Origin: Owenweeksia sp.
Lineage (GTDB): Bacteria; Bacteroidota; Bacteroidia; Flavobacteriales; Schleiferiaceae
Direction of reading: 5' to 3'
Length of the DNA: 64,000 nt
NCBI GenBank assembly: GCA_002695025.1
Contig: NZNV01000010.1
Coordinates: 496,001 to 560,000, forward strand
Below the pieces are notes generated by a model. The model had not been told where the DNA came from, searched no databases, and saw only the letters and a program-made list of their open reading frames with translations. Numbering within the stretch: position 1 is the first letter of the stretch; every line of letters begins with the position of its first letter. This document shows positions 42,656 to 51,723 of this stretch, one piece after another. A program made the position numbers and the translations under genes.

Positions 42656-43611
42656 GCTAAGGCTAACAACTATTCCGGGGATTACTCCCGTGCGAACGAT
42701 GCCCTGCAGTGGAATGAATTCCAGTACCGCAATTACGACAGCCGCCTGGAGCGTTGGCTGAGCCCCGACCCTGCCCGGCAGTACGCCAGCCCCTACGCAG
42801 GTATGGGCAACAATCCTATTTCGGTATACGATCCTACGGGATTGTGGGGGTATGAAAATAAAGAAACAGGTGAATTCATTTGGGTGAATTTTGAGAGTTC
42901 AGACTATTTTATGTCTGATGATGGAACCATATGGAGCCTTGTAGCAACCTCAATACAAGATCTGGCAAGTGTTGCAAAGGCCGCAGGCAGTAGTGAAATA
43001 GCAGCAGTAGATGCAAATTACGAAACAGCTACACAAGAGGAAGTTATTATAGACGGCAAGACAGAGGTTGTTACGAAATTCAAAGATTTGACTTTAGCAG
43101 ATTTTGCGATTGATGGTAGGAATGTGTTAAACTTTAAAAACCCCCAGGCCTCGCTTACTAATTTTAGCATGGCCGGCCTTGGTACTGCATTTATAGAAGC
43201 GGGCTTGGCTGTCGGTTCAAAGATTTTCTTTGATACAAAAGCAGGTACATGGACAGGTAAAAATTTCAAAAGTTATTCTATGGAATGGGGAGGTAATGGG
43301 TATACTGGAGGAAAGTTTAAATTTGCAAGAAAAGTTAGTTCTGGGCTCACGTTAGGGGATATTTATTAGGAGGTTATAATGCATACACTGTGTATGAAAA
43401 ACATCAGGCCAACGAAATTACCGATATTCAAATGGGGGTAGAGCAGGCATCCAACGTTTTTTCGACTTTTGGTGGTATTTGGGGAGGCGCCTGGGGTATT
43501 GGATGGGAAATGGGAAGGTTAATAACCCAAACACAATGGTATAGAGAAGATATAAAGAATCAATATGTTCCGCCAAAAGTTGAATGCAAGACTTGCGACA
43601 TCTTTAAATGA
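42656..43611 (+). pseudogene. Displaced Rhs end with alternative tip, 5'-truncated and frameshifted (cassette C)
   Basis: The open frame starts without an ATG at 42656, enters the core at 42670 (SGDYSRANDALQWNEF), and runs through YDPTGLWGY and the shared linker (TGEFIWVN, then DDGTIWSLVATS) to a stop at 43369. The reading continues in another frame as GYLLGGYNAYTVYEKHQANE to the stop at 43611. Restoring one G in the GGGG run at about 43356-43359 joins them (LTLGGYLLGGYNAY). The joined end is hydrophobic and Gly/Trp-rich (FGGIWGGAWGIGWEMG). The first ATG is at 42803. It is a stored or decayed cassette. Confidence 0.75.
42670..42852 (+). repeat. Rhs core repeat, copy C (3' 183 bp)
   Basis: This corresponds exactly to positions 37614-37796 of copy A. 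It includes SRLERWLSPDP, where the conserved Gly of RLGRW is Glu. Confidence 0.9.
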
Positions 43612-43617
43612 TGAATA

Positions 43618-43998
43618 ATGAAGGCTTTTTATTATTACTATTATTATCTTTACACTAAGATTTTAATACCGCCTCAACCTTTTTTTGTTACTTTATTAGC
43701 AATTAGTTTTCTACAATCATTATTAATAAATAGCGTATTAAGTATAGCTGTAGTAAGTTTTTACTGTACTAGTATTAATAAATGGCACATGATAAGCGTG
43801 TGGGGTGTCATTTTAGTTGTAAATTATTTTTATTTCTATAAATCAGAAAGAGGAGTCAGATTAGTAAAAAATAAACCGGTATATTTTGGTAGCAATAAGT
43901 TAACAGTGTTTTTTGTGATTTTAGTTTCAATAATTATAATTTCATGGCTCTTTTGGGGCTCTTTCTATTCAAGGTATATTTTGTCTGAGTGCGAGTAG
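43618..43998 (+). CDS. Membrane immunity-type protein of cassette C
   Basis: This 126-residue protein is very AT-rich. It has a Tyr-rich N-terminus (FYYYYYYLYTKILI), helices at about 22-46 and 58-72, a polar loop (YKSERGVRLVKNKPVYFGSN) and a last helix (LTVFFVILVSIIIISWLFWG). It begins 6 bp after the tip C stop. The overall layout resembles the frameshifted gene at 39479. The immunity role is inferred from position and topology. Confidence 0.65.
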   Translation: MKAFYYYYYYLYTKILIPPQPFFVTLLAISFLQSLLINSVLSIAVVSFYCTSINKWHMISVWGVILVVNYFYFYKSERGVRLVKNKPVYFGSNKLTVFFVILVSIIIISWLFWGSFYSRYILSECE

Positions 43999-44069
43999 GA
44001 GGCTTAATGAGAGTTGGAATAGTTGGGAAACCAGTATTAATGCAACTAAGAGATTATTAAGCCATAATT

Positions 44070-44732
44070 ATGAAACTAAGTATCGTACTTTTTGCATTTT
44101 TAGCCATTACAAAATGTAGTGATCCTGGGCCAGTAGCTGTGGATAAGGCTTCAGGATCGTGTAAAAGTCTTGAAAATGAGGCATATGCTAATATTCAGAA
44201 TATAGAGGTGAGTACTCAATATTATATCGACAAGAACCACTATCTGGACTCGGCTGGTTATTTTTTCGTTCAGCATTTGAAATGCGATTCATCCAATATT
44301 GATGCTTGGAGGCAGGTGGCTTGGATGTACGAAGTGAAATATCAATATCAAGAGGCTATTGAAACGCTTAGTAATGGATGCAAGATACACCCCAATAGTT
44401 TTGAACTCCTGAACTACAGGAGTATCTTACTCAAAATATCAGGTAATGACTCTGATGCAAGACAAGGTTTTAATGAAGCTGGCAAAATAGCTTCAAAAAG
44501 TTTACAGGCTGATTTTGAAAGAGGAATGCTTAAAAAATATCTGTATAGCTTAGCGAATTTCGAATCCGATCAAATTGCCATTGACACTCTAAAAGCCTAC
44601 AAAGAACACCTGTCTGAGGGTGATTTTCAGGAAATTGAAAGAAAAATTGGAGAATTGGATTCAACCATGTTTTTTCCCCCAAATTCTCAAACGCAGAGAA
44701 TAAGGGAAAATGCAGGTATTCGTCCCTATTAG
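44070..44732 (+). CDS. Putative TPR lipoprotein
   Basis: This 220-residue protein has a signal peptide with a lipobox-like end at Cys16 (FLAITKCSDPG; the Lys before Cys is unusual). TPR-like helices lie at about 60-200 (AWRQVAWMYEVKYQYQEAIE, then FELLNYRSILLKISG). It lies 71 bp downstream of the immunity gene of cassette C, inside the AT-rich array. It could be a second immunity factor or an unrelated cargo gene; I cannot tell. Confidence 0.6.
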   Translation: MKLSIVLFAFLAITKCSDPGPVAVDKASGSCKSLENEAYANIQNIEVSTQYYIDKNHYLDSAGYFFVQHLKCDSSNIDAWRQVAWMYEVKYQYQEAIETLSNGCKIHPNSFELLNYRSILLKISGNDSDARQGFNEAGKIASKSLQADFERGMLKKYLYSLANFESDQIAIDTLKAYKEHLSEGDFQEIERKIGELDSTMFFPPNSQTQRIRENAGIRPY

Positions 44733-44898
44733 AGTTATGAGGTCAGTTGGTACGGTATTATCTTCGGATAATTCTAATATAGATAAGGTTTTAGAGATAA
44801 AAGACATTACTCGTAAGAGAGGCTTTATTCCCGGAGAGGGTACATTTTTCAATTCAGAAGATGTTAAAAGCATCTTTAGCGAGATAGGTTTCATCTAG
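44710..44898 (+). CDS. Short hypothetical frame
   Basis: This 62-codon frame (MQVFVPIRVMRSVGTVLSSD) overlaps the previous gene's end by 23 bp in another frame. It has no recognised motif and no signal peptide. It may be a remnant of another cassette or non-coding. Confidence 0.25.
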   Translation: MQVFVPIRVMRSVGTVLSSDNSNIDKVLEIKDITRKRGFIPGEGTFFNSEDVKSIFSEIGFI

Positions 44899-45061
44899 AT
44901 CTTAATTTAACCGGGTAACACATGTGCGAACTTTCAGAGGTATGTTGTTTTTGGTCAGCTTTCTGTTAACATTCCATGTAGTGTCTCAAACCAGGAGGTG
45001 GATTAAAATTTATTTTCAATGAACTGATAACCAATAAGAAAATGGTAAAATGAATCAGGCA

Positions 45062-45097
45062 AGGGCTGGTATCTATGGATATTAGCCCTCTTTTTTT
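45062..45097 (+). terminator. Intrinsic terminator at the end of the array
   Basis: AGGGCTGGTATC, loop TATG, GATATTAGCCCT (12 pairs including two G-T), then C and seven T. The 44899-45061 stretch before it holds no gene. Confidence 0.75.
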
Positions 45098-45105
45098 GTC
45101 CCCTA

Positions 45106-45126
45106 GGCGTAGCATCTTGCTACGCC
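45106..45126. repeat. Perfect 9-bp hairpin GGCGTAGCA/TGCTACGCC
   Basis: The stem is 9 bp with loop TCT and no T tract. It resembles a REP/IS200-like palindrome. A second weaker inverted pair (GCCTCT/AGAGGC) lies at about 45178-45209, just before core scrap D. Confidence 0.5.
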
Positions 45127-45217
45127 TTGATATCCTCCTTCACAAGGGAAAAGGGACCATAGCAAAACGTTGCGCTTCGCCTCTAAAACTGTAGCAACAA
45201 GCAAGAGGCCTTTCCGG

Positions 45218-45330
45218 AGCTCCGGGGCCGATGCTGAACACGGCTATTCCGGGGATTACTCCCGTAAGAACGATGCCCTGCAGTGGAATAAATTCCAGTA
45301 CCGCAATTACGATAGCCGCTTGGGCCGCTT
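45218..45330 (+). repeat. Rhs core scrap, copy D
   Basis: This 113-bp segment encodes SSGADAEHGYSGDYSRKNDA to YDSRLGRL, then diverges into non-homologous AT-rich DNA. The frame ends at 45379 without a tip. It marks the far end of the array. The stretch from 45331 to 45577 shows no gene. Confidence 0.85.
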
Positions 45331-45577
45331 ACTGATCAAGAACTCATCCGTCAAAGTGGGAGTAATAATCATTAAGTAGTTCGCCTTACGATTAGGGTAT
45401 CGTTTTAGATGACCTGTTCCATTCGCACTATTTCAATAAAGCAATGAATTTTTAGATAGTACGATAATTTAGTTATCAGGTAAATACATTTTTAGATTCA
45501 AAGAATAGTTTATCACATTTTTAACACAAGTATTTGTGTGTCAGAGTCTTATATTGTGTTTGCTGAATTTTTTTCAG

Positions 45578-45585
45578 TATACTTG
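45578..45585 (+). promoter_or_regulatory. Near-consensus -7 box TATACTTG
   Basis: A 7 of 8 match to TAnnTTTG, with TTG at 45554-45556 (21-bp spacer) as a possible -33. It is 25 nt before the ATG at 45611. Confidence 0.4.
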
Positions 45586-45610
45586 CCCTTCTAATCTTAA
45601 CAAAAAAATC

Positions 45611-46801
45611 ATGAGAACTAAACTACTCTGTTTTGCCATGGCATTATTTGCCATGAGTTCATTTACTCCTGCCAAGGCAAGCTTGGCAACCTTTTCTACC
45701 TATAGTTACAATTCATTTCCATTTCCAGGATCCTGGTCCTGGTCAAGCAGTGATTTTTCGGCCTGTGCTTCCGGGGCTACTACACGTGATATTCGTGTGC
45801 AGTATGACTATTGCTACCCTTATGTAGTGCCCGATTGTGGACCAGGAGGATGTGGTGCCAACCCATATACCATTAAAGCGACCCTTTACAGGAACGGTAC
45901 TGAGGTTGCCTCACAGGAGTATCAGGTGTCGCAGGCATGGGCTAATTTCTACTGGTATGATTTTCCTATGCTTCCCGGAACATACAGTGCAGTAGTACAG
46001 CTGCGTAAGAGAAAAGATCTGTGTATCGGATGGAAAACGGTTGAAACACTTAATGCCGGTGTTATTGTGGTAAATTCAACCGCTGCAACCCCCAACTTTA
46101 ACATAAATGGTGTGGCCGTACCTTCAGATGGTTCTCCCATCAGCGTATGTGCGAGCAATATCACCATGAATGCGTCTTCTACAAGTTGTGAATCCAAATA
46201 TTATATTGGTGTTCAGGAAAGCGATCGTTGGTGGAGCCGCACGTATGATTATGAGTGGGGTCACTGGTTTTCAGGAACTGCCCCAAATGGTATTAATATT
46301 CAGCAGCTGGCCACTACTTACAGCTACCCGCCTGATTTTACCGGTTCAGCGGCACGTCAGGGCTCGCCTCTGATAGGCGGTAATCTCCCTAGCGGAGCGG
46401 AGCGATATTATCGTGTGAACCTCTGTACTTCAGAGCCTACCTGGGCATGTAAGACTGCCTTGATACGGGTGGACGGTAATTGCAAGACCGGGGCAGAAGA
46501 TGCGGTATCCATTACAGTTATTGAGGAAAGTGAAGTAATAGATAATCTCTCGGTGGAAGCCTACCCTAATCCGATTAAAGACCAACTAACCTTGAACTTT
46601 AAACTGCCCTATGATAGCCGTGTGGTTATAGGTCTGTATGATTTGCAGGGACGTAAAATTCGGGATTTCCTGGATGCTGATTATGCCCGGGGTTCTCACC
46701 TGATATTGCCGGAGGTTGGAGATCTTGCGGAAGGTACTTACATGATTGTGGTTAATGCAGGAGCATCCACTGTAACACAGCGAGTGGTGGTTTCCAAATA
46801 G
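45611..46801 (+). CDS. T9SS type A sorting domain protein, Cys-rich exported
   Basis: This 396-residue protein starts at ATG 45611, giving a clean signal peptide (LLCFAMALFAMSSFTPAKA); an upstream GTG frame was rejected. The mature region is Cys- and aromatic-rich (CYPYVVPDCGPGGCGANPYT), suggesting disulfides outside the cell, with no catalytic motif. It ends in a canonical T9SS type A domain: VEAYPNPIKDQLTLNF, then VVIGLYDLQGRKIRDF, then LAEGTYMIVV. It is monocistronic, with a strong terminator. Its function is unknown. Confidence 0.88.
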   Translation: MRTKLLCFAMALFAMSSFTPAKASLATFSTYSYNSFPFPGSWSWSSSDFSACASGATTRDIRVQYDYCYPYVVPDCGPGGCGANPYTIKATLYRNGTEVASQEYQVSQAWANFYWYDFPMLPGTYSAVVQLRKRKDLCIGWKTVETLNAGVIVVNSTAATPNFNINGVAVPSDGSPISVCASNITMNASSTSCESKYYIGVQESDRWWSRTYDYEWGHWFSGTAPNGINIQQLATTYSYPPDFTGSAARQGSPLIGGNLPSGAERYYRVNLCTSEPTWACKTALIRVDGNCKTGAEDAVSITVIEESEVIDNLSVEAYPNPIKDQLTLNFKLPYDSRVVIGLYDLQGRKIRDFLDADYARGSHLILPEVGDLAEGTYMIVVNAGASTVTQRVVVSK

Positions 46802-46830
46802 GTGCCATTTATAATATAGTGATGATAGCA

Positions 46831-46866
46831 AGTCTCCCGGCACCGTTGCCGGGAGACTTTTTATTT
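46831..46866 (+). terminator. Intrinsic terminator
   Basis: AGTCTCCCGGCA, loop CCGT, TGCCGGGAGACT: a perfect 12-bp stem followed by TTTTATTT, 30 bp after the stop of the T9SS protein gene. Confidence 0.95.
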
Positions 46867-46943
46867 AAGACCATGTGTGGCCAAACTGTCAGGGTGGAAA
46901 AAGGGCATGATTTTATTGGACCTATCAGCCCATAAAGATTAGC

Positions 46944-46951
46944 TAACTTTG
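46944..46951 (+). promoter_or_regulatory. -7 promoter box TAACTTTG
   Basis: An exact TAnnTTTG match, 38 bases before the secA ATG. The nearest TTG (46916-46918) is farther than the usual spacing. Confidence 0.5.
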
Positions 46952-46989
46952 CTACCCTTTTTGAAACAGAGAATACATCCGTATACAAT

Positions 46990-49900
46990 ATGATCACTGA
47001 TTTTTTACAGAAAATATTTGGCAATAAGAGCGACCGTGACCTCAAGGAGATTAAGCCTTTTGTAGATAAGGTTAAAGCTGTGTATGATGACATTGCCGCT
47101 CTTGACCATAACGGGCTGCGCGCCAAAACCCATGAATTCCGCCAGCGTATAGCTGACAATATAGCCGACAATACTTCGCGTATAGCGGAAATCAAAAACC
47201 AGTTGGAAAGCGAGGAGGATATTGACGTAAAAGAAGCCCTCTACGAGGAGATGGACAAGTTGGAGGAAGACTCCAAAAAGAAAACCGAAGACCTCCTGAA
47301 CGAACTCTTACCGGAAGCTTTTGCGGTAGTGAAGGAAACTGCCCGTAGGTTTTCGGAGAATGAGGTTATCGAAGTCTCAGCTACTGATTTTGATCGTGAA
47401 CTGGCCCCCAGGCTGGACGCGGTAAGTGTGGAAGGTGACAAAGCCATCTGGAAGAATCGCTGGATGGCAGCCGGTAGCGAGATCACCTGGAATATGGTAC
47501 ACTACGATGTGCAGCTCATTGGTGGTGTGGTATTGCATAGGGGTAACATTGCAGAGATGGCAACGGGTGAAGGTAAAACCCTGGTGGCTACCCTGCCGGT
47601 ATACCTGAATGCCCTGCCCGGGAAAGGGGTTCACCTGGTAACCGTAAACGATTACCTGGCCCGCAGGGATGCCGAATGGATGGGACCTTTGTTCCAGTTC
47701 CACGGTCTTTCTGTAGATTGTATAGACCGTCATAAACCAAATTCGGAAGAAAGGAGAAAAGCCTACCTCGCAGATATCACCTACGGTACCAACAACGAGT
47801 TTGGTTTTGATTACCTGCGTGATAACATGGCCCGTAGCCCGGAAGATCTGGTGCAGCGGGAACACAATTACGCTATTGTGGATGAGGTGGACTCCGTATT
47901 GGTGGACGATGCCCGTACACCCCTCATCATTTCTGGCCCCACCCCCAAAGGTGACCGCCATGAGTTCAACGAACTAAAGCCGCACGTAGTGAAACTGGTG
48001 GAGGCCCAGCGCGCGCTGGTTACCAAAGAGCTTAAGGAAGCGAAGGACCTGATCAAGAGCGGGGATAACAAAGCTGGTGGTGAAAAGCTATTGCGTGCAC
48101 ACCGTGGTTTACCCAAAACCAAGGCCATCATTAAGTTCCTGAGTGAGGATGGAATGAAATCCCTCCTGCAGAAAACGGAGAACAAATACATGGAAAACCA
48201 GATGAAGGAGATGCACATCATTGATGATGAACTCTTCTTCACCATAGATGAAAAACACAACCAGATAGACCTTACGGACAAAGGTATCGACCTGCTTTCC
48301 GAAGGAACCCAGAACCGTGATTTCTTTGTAATGCCCGATATGGGTGCTATGATTGCAGAGTTGGATAAATCCGGCCTGGAGGGCAAGGAAAAGGCGGAAA
48401 AGCGCGAGGAGATGATGCGCGATTTCAGTATAAAATCCGAGCGTATCCATACCATGAACCAGCTCCTGAAAGCCTACGCTCTATTTGAGAAGGATGTGGA
48501 GTACGTGGTAATGGAAAATAAGGTGAAGATCGTGGATGAACAGACGGGCCGTATTATGGAAGGCCGGAGGTATTCCGATGGTTTGCACCAAGCCATAGAG
48601 GCTAAGGAAAATGTGAAGATCGAGGCGGCTACACAAACCTACGCCACCGTTACCCTTCAGAACTATTTCCGTATGTACAATAAGCTGTCCGGTATGACGG
48701 GTACGGCTGAAACGGAAGCCGGTGAATTCTGGGACATCTATGAACTGGAAGTAACAGTAATACCCACCAACCGTCCGATAGCCCGTGACGATCGGCAGGA
48801 TTTGGTCTATAAGACCAAGCGGGAAAAATACAATGCAGTAATCGAAGAAGTAAATCAATTGGTAGACCAGGGCCGGCCGGTGCTGGTGGGTACTACTTCG
48901 GTAGAAATTTCAGAATTGCTGAGCCGTGCGCTGAAATTGCGTAAGATCAAGCACAACGTATTGAACGCCAAGCTGCACCAGAAGGAAGCGGAGATCGTAG
49001 CCGAGGCTGGTCAGCCGGGAACGGTAACCATTGCTACCAACATGGCAGGTCGGGGTACGGATATCAAGCTTACTCCTGAAAGTAAAGCAGCGGGAGGGCT
49101 GGCTATCATTGGTACCGAACGTCATGACTCCCGGAGGGTAGACCGCCAGTTACGCGGACGTTCCGGTCGCCAGGGAGACCCCGGTAGCTCACAGTTCTTC
49201 GTATCTCTGGAAGATAACCTGATGCGTCTCTTTGGATCGGAAAGGATCGCTAAACTGATGGACCGCATGGGACTTAAGGAAGGTGAGGTAATCCAGCACT
49301 CTATGGTTTCCAAATCCATTGAACGCGCACAGAAAAAAGTAGAGGAGAACAACTTTGGTATCCGTAAGCGATTGTTGGAATATGATGACGTAATGAACTC
49401 TCAACGGGAGGTGATCTACAAACGCAGACGTCACGCCTTATACGGAGAACGTCTTCAGGTAGATATCGCCAATATGTTCTATGATACCTGTGAGAGCATT
49501 GTGGCGGAGTATCTTCCTGCCAAGGATTTCGGAGCTTTCCAGCTGGAGCTGGCCCGTATCTTTACCATGGAATCACCCTTTAGCCAGGAAGAATTTGAAA
49601 AGGGCAGCCAGCTGGAACTGGTGGAGCGCCTTTATGATATCGTGCTGAAGTCCTACGGTGAAAAGAACCTGCGCATTGCTGAAATGGCGAAACCGGTGAT
49701 CAGTAACGTGTTTGAAAACCAGTCCGATAAATTTGAGAATATTGTGGTTCCCTTTACCGATGGCAGTAAGGGTATACAGGTGGTGACCAATCTTAAGAAG
49801 GCCCATCAGACCGACTGTCGTCAGCTGATCCGGGATTTTGAAAAGAACATCGTTCTGGCCATCATTGATGATAGCTGGAAAGAGCACCTGCGGGATATGG

Positions 49901-50337
49901 ATGACTTGCGGCAGAGTGTGCAGGGAGCGGTATATGAGCAAAAAGATCCCTTGCTTATCTATAAGTTTGAGGCTTTTGAACTGTTCCAGGCCATGCGTGA
50001 TAAGAGCAACCGTGAGATCGTTTCCTTCCTGTTTAAAGGTCAGCTGCCTAACCAGGAAAGTGGCCAGGTACAAAGAGCCCAGGCTCCTAAGCGCAGTAAT
50101 TACGATAACCTGCAGACCAACCACCCGGAAGCCGTTACCAGCGGTGGCGGAGGGGGAAGTGCACAGGAGCCTCAGGCGCCCCCTAAGGCACAACCTATTG
50201 TTAAGGATAAAGCCAAAAGCTATGGCCGTAATGATGTGGTAGTTATCCAGAACCTTAATACCGGGGAGAAAAAGGAAATGAAATACAAGAAGGCCCAGCC
50301 AATGGTAGAAGCCCAGGGTTGGATTATAGTGGACTAA
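46990..50337 (+). CDS. secA: Preprotein translocase ATPase SecA
   Basis: This 1115-residue motor drives Sec export. Walker A is [14 protein letters not shown] (about 190-203). Walker B is [18 protein letters not shown] (about 295). SecA signatures present include [51 protein letters not shown] and [12 protein letters not shown]. It is longer than E. coli SecA (901) because of an insertion at about 355-460, typical of Bacteroidota. The C-terminus has a Gly-rich linker but ends in [20 protein letters not shown] instead of the CxCxSG zinc motif, as I recall for flavobacterial SecA. Confidence 0.98.
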   Translation: MITDFLQKIFGNKSDRDLKEIKPFVDKVKAVYDDIAALDHNGLRAKTHEFRQRIADNIADNTSRIAEIKNQLESEEDIDVKEALYEEMDKLEEDSKKKTEDLLNELLPEAFAVVKETARRFSENEVIEVSATDFDRELAPRLDAVSVEGDKAIWKNRWMAAGSEITWNMVHYDVQLIGGVVLHRGNIAEMATGEGKTLVATLPVYLNALPGKGVHLVTVNDYLARRDAEWMGPLFQFHGLSVDCIDRHKPNSEERRKAYLADITYGTNNEFGFDYLRDNMARSPEDLVQREHNYAIVDEVDSVLVDDARTPLIISGPTPKGDRHEFNELKPHVVKLVEAQRALVTKELKEAKDLIKSGDNKAGGEKLLRAHRGLPKTKAIIKFLSEDGMKSLLQKTENKYMENQMKEMHIIDDELFFTIDEKHNQIDLTDKGIDLLSEGTQNRDFFVMPDMGAMIAELDKSGLEGKEKAEKREEMMRDFSIKSERIHTMNQLLKAYALFEKDVEYVVMENKVKIVDEQTGRIMEGRRYSDGLHQAIEAKENVKIEAATQTYATVTLQNYFRMYNKLSGMTGTAETEAGEFWDIYELEVTVIPTNRPIARDDRQDLVYKTKREKYNAVIEEVNQLVDQGRPVLVGTTSVEISELLSRALKLRKIKHNVLNAKLHQKEAEIVAEAGQPGTVTIATNMAGRGTDIKLTPESKAAGGLAIIGTERHDSRRVDRQLRGRSGRQGDPGSSQFFVSLEDNLMRLFGSERIAKLMDRMGLKEGEVIQHSMVSKSIERAQKKVEENNFGIRKRLLEYDDVMNSQREVIYKRRRHALYGERLQVDIANMFYDTCESIVAEYLPAKDFGAFQLELARIFTMESPFSQEEFEKGSQLELVERLYDIVLKSYGEKNLRIAEMAKPVISNVFENQSDKFENIVVPFTDGSKGIQVVTNLKKAHQTDCRQLIRDFEKNIVLAIIDDSWKEHLRDMDDLRQSVQGAVYEQKDPLLIYKFEAFELFQAMRDKSNREIVSFLFKGQLPNQESGQVQRAQAPKRSNYDNLQTNHPEAVTSGGGGGSAQEPQAPPKAQPIVKDKAKSYGRNDVVVIQNLNTGEKKEMKYKKAQPMVEAQGWIIVD

Positions 50338-50389
50338 ACAAAAGAAGGCGACACAGTGTATTAAATGGGTATATAAGAATCCATTTGGT

Positions 50390-50863
50390 ATGAAAAAAAT
50401 AGTTGTCGCTTTACTGACCGTAGTTTCACTTTCAACTTTCACTTCCTGCAAATCAGGGGTTACTTTGAGCCAGGTTCGTTCCCAGGAAGATAAAGCTAAT
50501 TCTTCCCTTCAGGATGCCCATGAAGAGATGCTCGCGCTCGCAAAGATGAAGGAGCAATATTCCAAAGACTCCAAGGAAAAAAGACTGCAGGAACTGCGCG
50601 ACCGTGCGGATGATATCCAGGAGGATATTGATAGACTGGAAGAGGTTTCCGCATCTAACAATTCGGCCGTACAGGCAAATGTAAAGACCTCCATTTCTTC
50701 ATTGAAGAATGATAAAGCGGATATTGAAACACAGATTGACGCGGTGGAAAAGGTGGAAAAAGAAAACTGGGCCTCGGCCATTGAAACCATAAATGTATCG
50801 GTGAAAAATCTGGAAGAAGAGTTGAAGAAGATAACGGCCAACCTTCCTGCCGAAGAAAAATAA
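50390..50863 (+). CDS. Coiled-coil lipoprotein
   Basis: This 157-residue protein has signal peptidase II cleavage at FTSCKSG (Cys20). The rest is almost wholly charged coiled coil (EEMLALAKMKEQYSKDSKEK, then LQELRDRADDIQEDIDRLEE). There is no enzymatic motif. It lies 52 bp after secA and may be co-transcribed with it; a periplasmic scaffolding role is speculative. Confidence 0.75.
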   Translation: MKKIVVALLTVVSLSTFTSCKSGVTLSQVRSQEDKANSSLQDAHEEMLALAKMKEQYSKDSKEKRLQELRDRADDIQEDIDRLEEVSASNNSAVQANVKTSISSLKNDKADIETQIDAVEKVEKENWASAIETINVSVKNLEEELKKITANLPAEEK

Positions 50864-50884
50864 TACTCTTTCTATATACTTTTT

Positions 50885-50953
50885 AGCCTGCCTGTTATGG
50901 CCTTCTGCATAGGTCATCCCGCTTTCAACTTCCTATGAATAAACGGGCAGGCT
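50885..50953. other. Nested inverted repeats in the intergenic region (possible structured RNA)
   Basis: Outer arms AGCCTGCCTGTT (50885-50896) and AACGGGCAGGCT (50942-50953) pair with one G-T. Inner arms CATAGG (50908) and CCTATG (50932) nest inside. No T tract follows, so this is not a typical terminator. The remainder of 50864-51101 holds no gene. Confidence 0.35.
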
Positions 50954-51101
50954 GACAGTACTCTCTGCCGGATGTAGATGGCCCCCATCCCTATTTCCTG
51001 ACGTAATTTATTTAAAGGATCTAATTTTTCTTTTTATAAATTTAAACTTCAGGCAACCTTATTACAATTGCCGGGTCTATCACTGTAAACACTCTGCTAT
51101 C

Positions 51102-51722
51102 TTGAGCTCCAAACCCGAACATATCATCAATATAGAAGATATAGGGGCATTCTTGCAGCCTAAGGAGTTTCTTTTGAATAATTCAGAACATGAACTTGTA
51201 GCCGCTTGTAAAGCCGGGCAAAAAGTTGCCCAGCGCAGGGTCTATGAATTATTCGCAGGAAAGATGCTGAATGTATGCAGGCGCTATGCTAAAGATGTGG
51301 AACAGGCCCAGGATTTCATGCACGATGGTTTTATTAAAGTATTCCTGAACATTGACAAGTTCAGGGAGCAGTCGTCACTGGAAACCTGGATCACCCGCAT
51401 TATGATCAACAACAGCATCAGTGCCATTAAAAAAGAGGTACGCAGGGGCATTAAAGTAAGCATGGACGATGTGCAGGTGCGTGACGGAGATGTTAAGGAT
51501 TTTGAACTAATCGAAAAGCAACCCATTACGGCCAAACAGGTCTTTGAAAAGCTGAACGAGTTACCCTTGGGGTACCGTACAGTTTTGAGCTTATACGTAT
51601 TGGACGGTTATACACATAAGGAAATTGGGGATAAGCTGGGAATCTCAGAAGGAACCAGCAAGAGCCAGCTGGCTAAGGCCAAGCGCTTGCTCGCCAAGTT
51701 ATTGACGGAAGCTTATTTATAA
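51102..51722 (+). CDS. ECF-type RNA polymerase sigma factor, non-ATG start
   Basis: This protein of up to 206 residues has sigma region 2 at about 28-95 (ELVAACKAGQKVAQRRVYEL, then DFMHDGFIKVFLNIDKFREQ, then SLETWITRIMINNSIS). Region 4 lies at about 145-200 (LNELPLGYRTVLSLYVLDGY, then THKEIGDKLGISEGTSKSQL). No in-frame ATG exists before region 2. TTG at 51102 is the longest choice; TTG at 51174 (LNNSEHELVAAC) is a compact alternative. It is followed after 1 bp by a membrane-anchored barrel protein that is probably its regulator. Confidence 0.9.
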   Translation: MSSKPEHIINIEDIGAFLQPKEFLLNNSEHELVAACKAGQKVAQRRVYELFAGKMLNVCRRYAKDVEQAQDFMHDGFIKVFLNIDKFREQSSLETWITRIMINNSISAIKKEVRRGIKVSMDDVQVRDGDVKDFELIEKQPITAKQVFEKLNELPLGYRTVLSLYVLDGYTHKEIGDKLGISEGTSKSQLAKAKRLLAKLLTEAYL

Positions 51723-51723
51723 A

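Noticed and set aside
44965-45015. Possible insertion-sequence end (GTAGTGTCTCAAAC, then GGAGGTGG)
   Set aside because: Looks vaguely like a terminal repeat, but no matching second end or transposase was found nearby.
45106-45126. CRISPR-like palindrome
   Set aside because: Single occurrence in the window with no spacer array.
49573-50451. 292-codon antisense frame over the end of secA and the lipoprotein start
   Set aside because: It lies over invariant SecA sequence; no start context, signal or domain.
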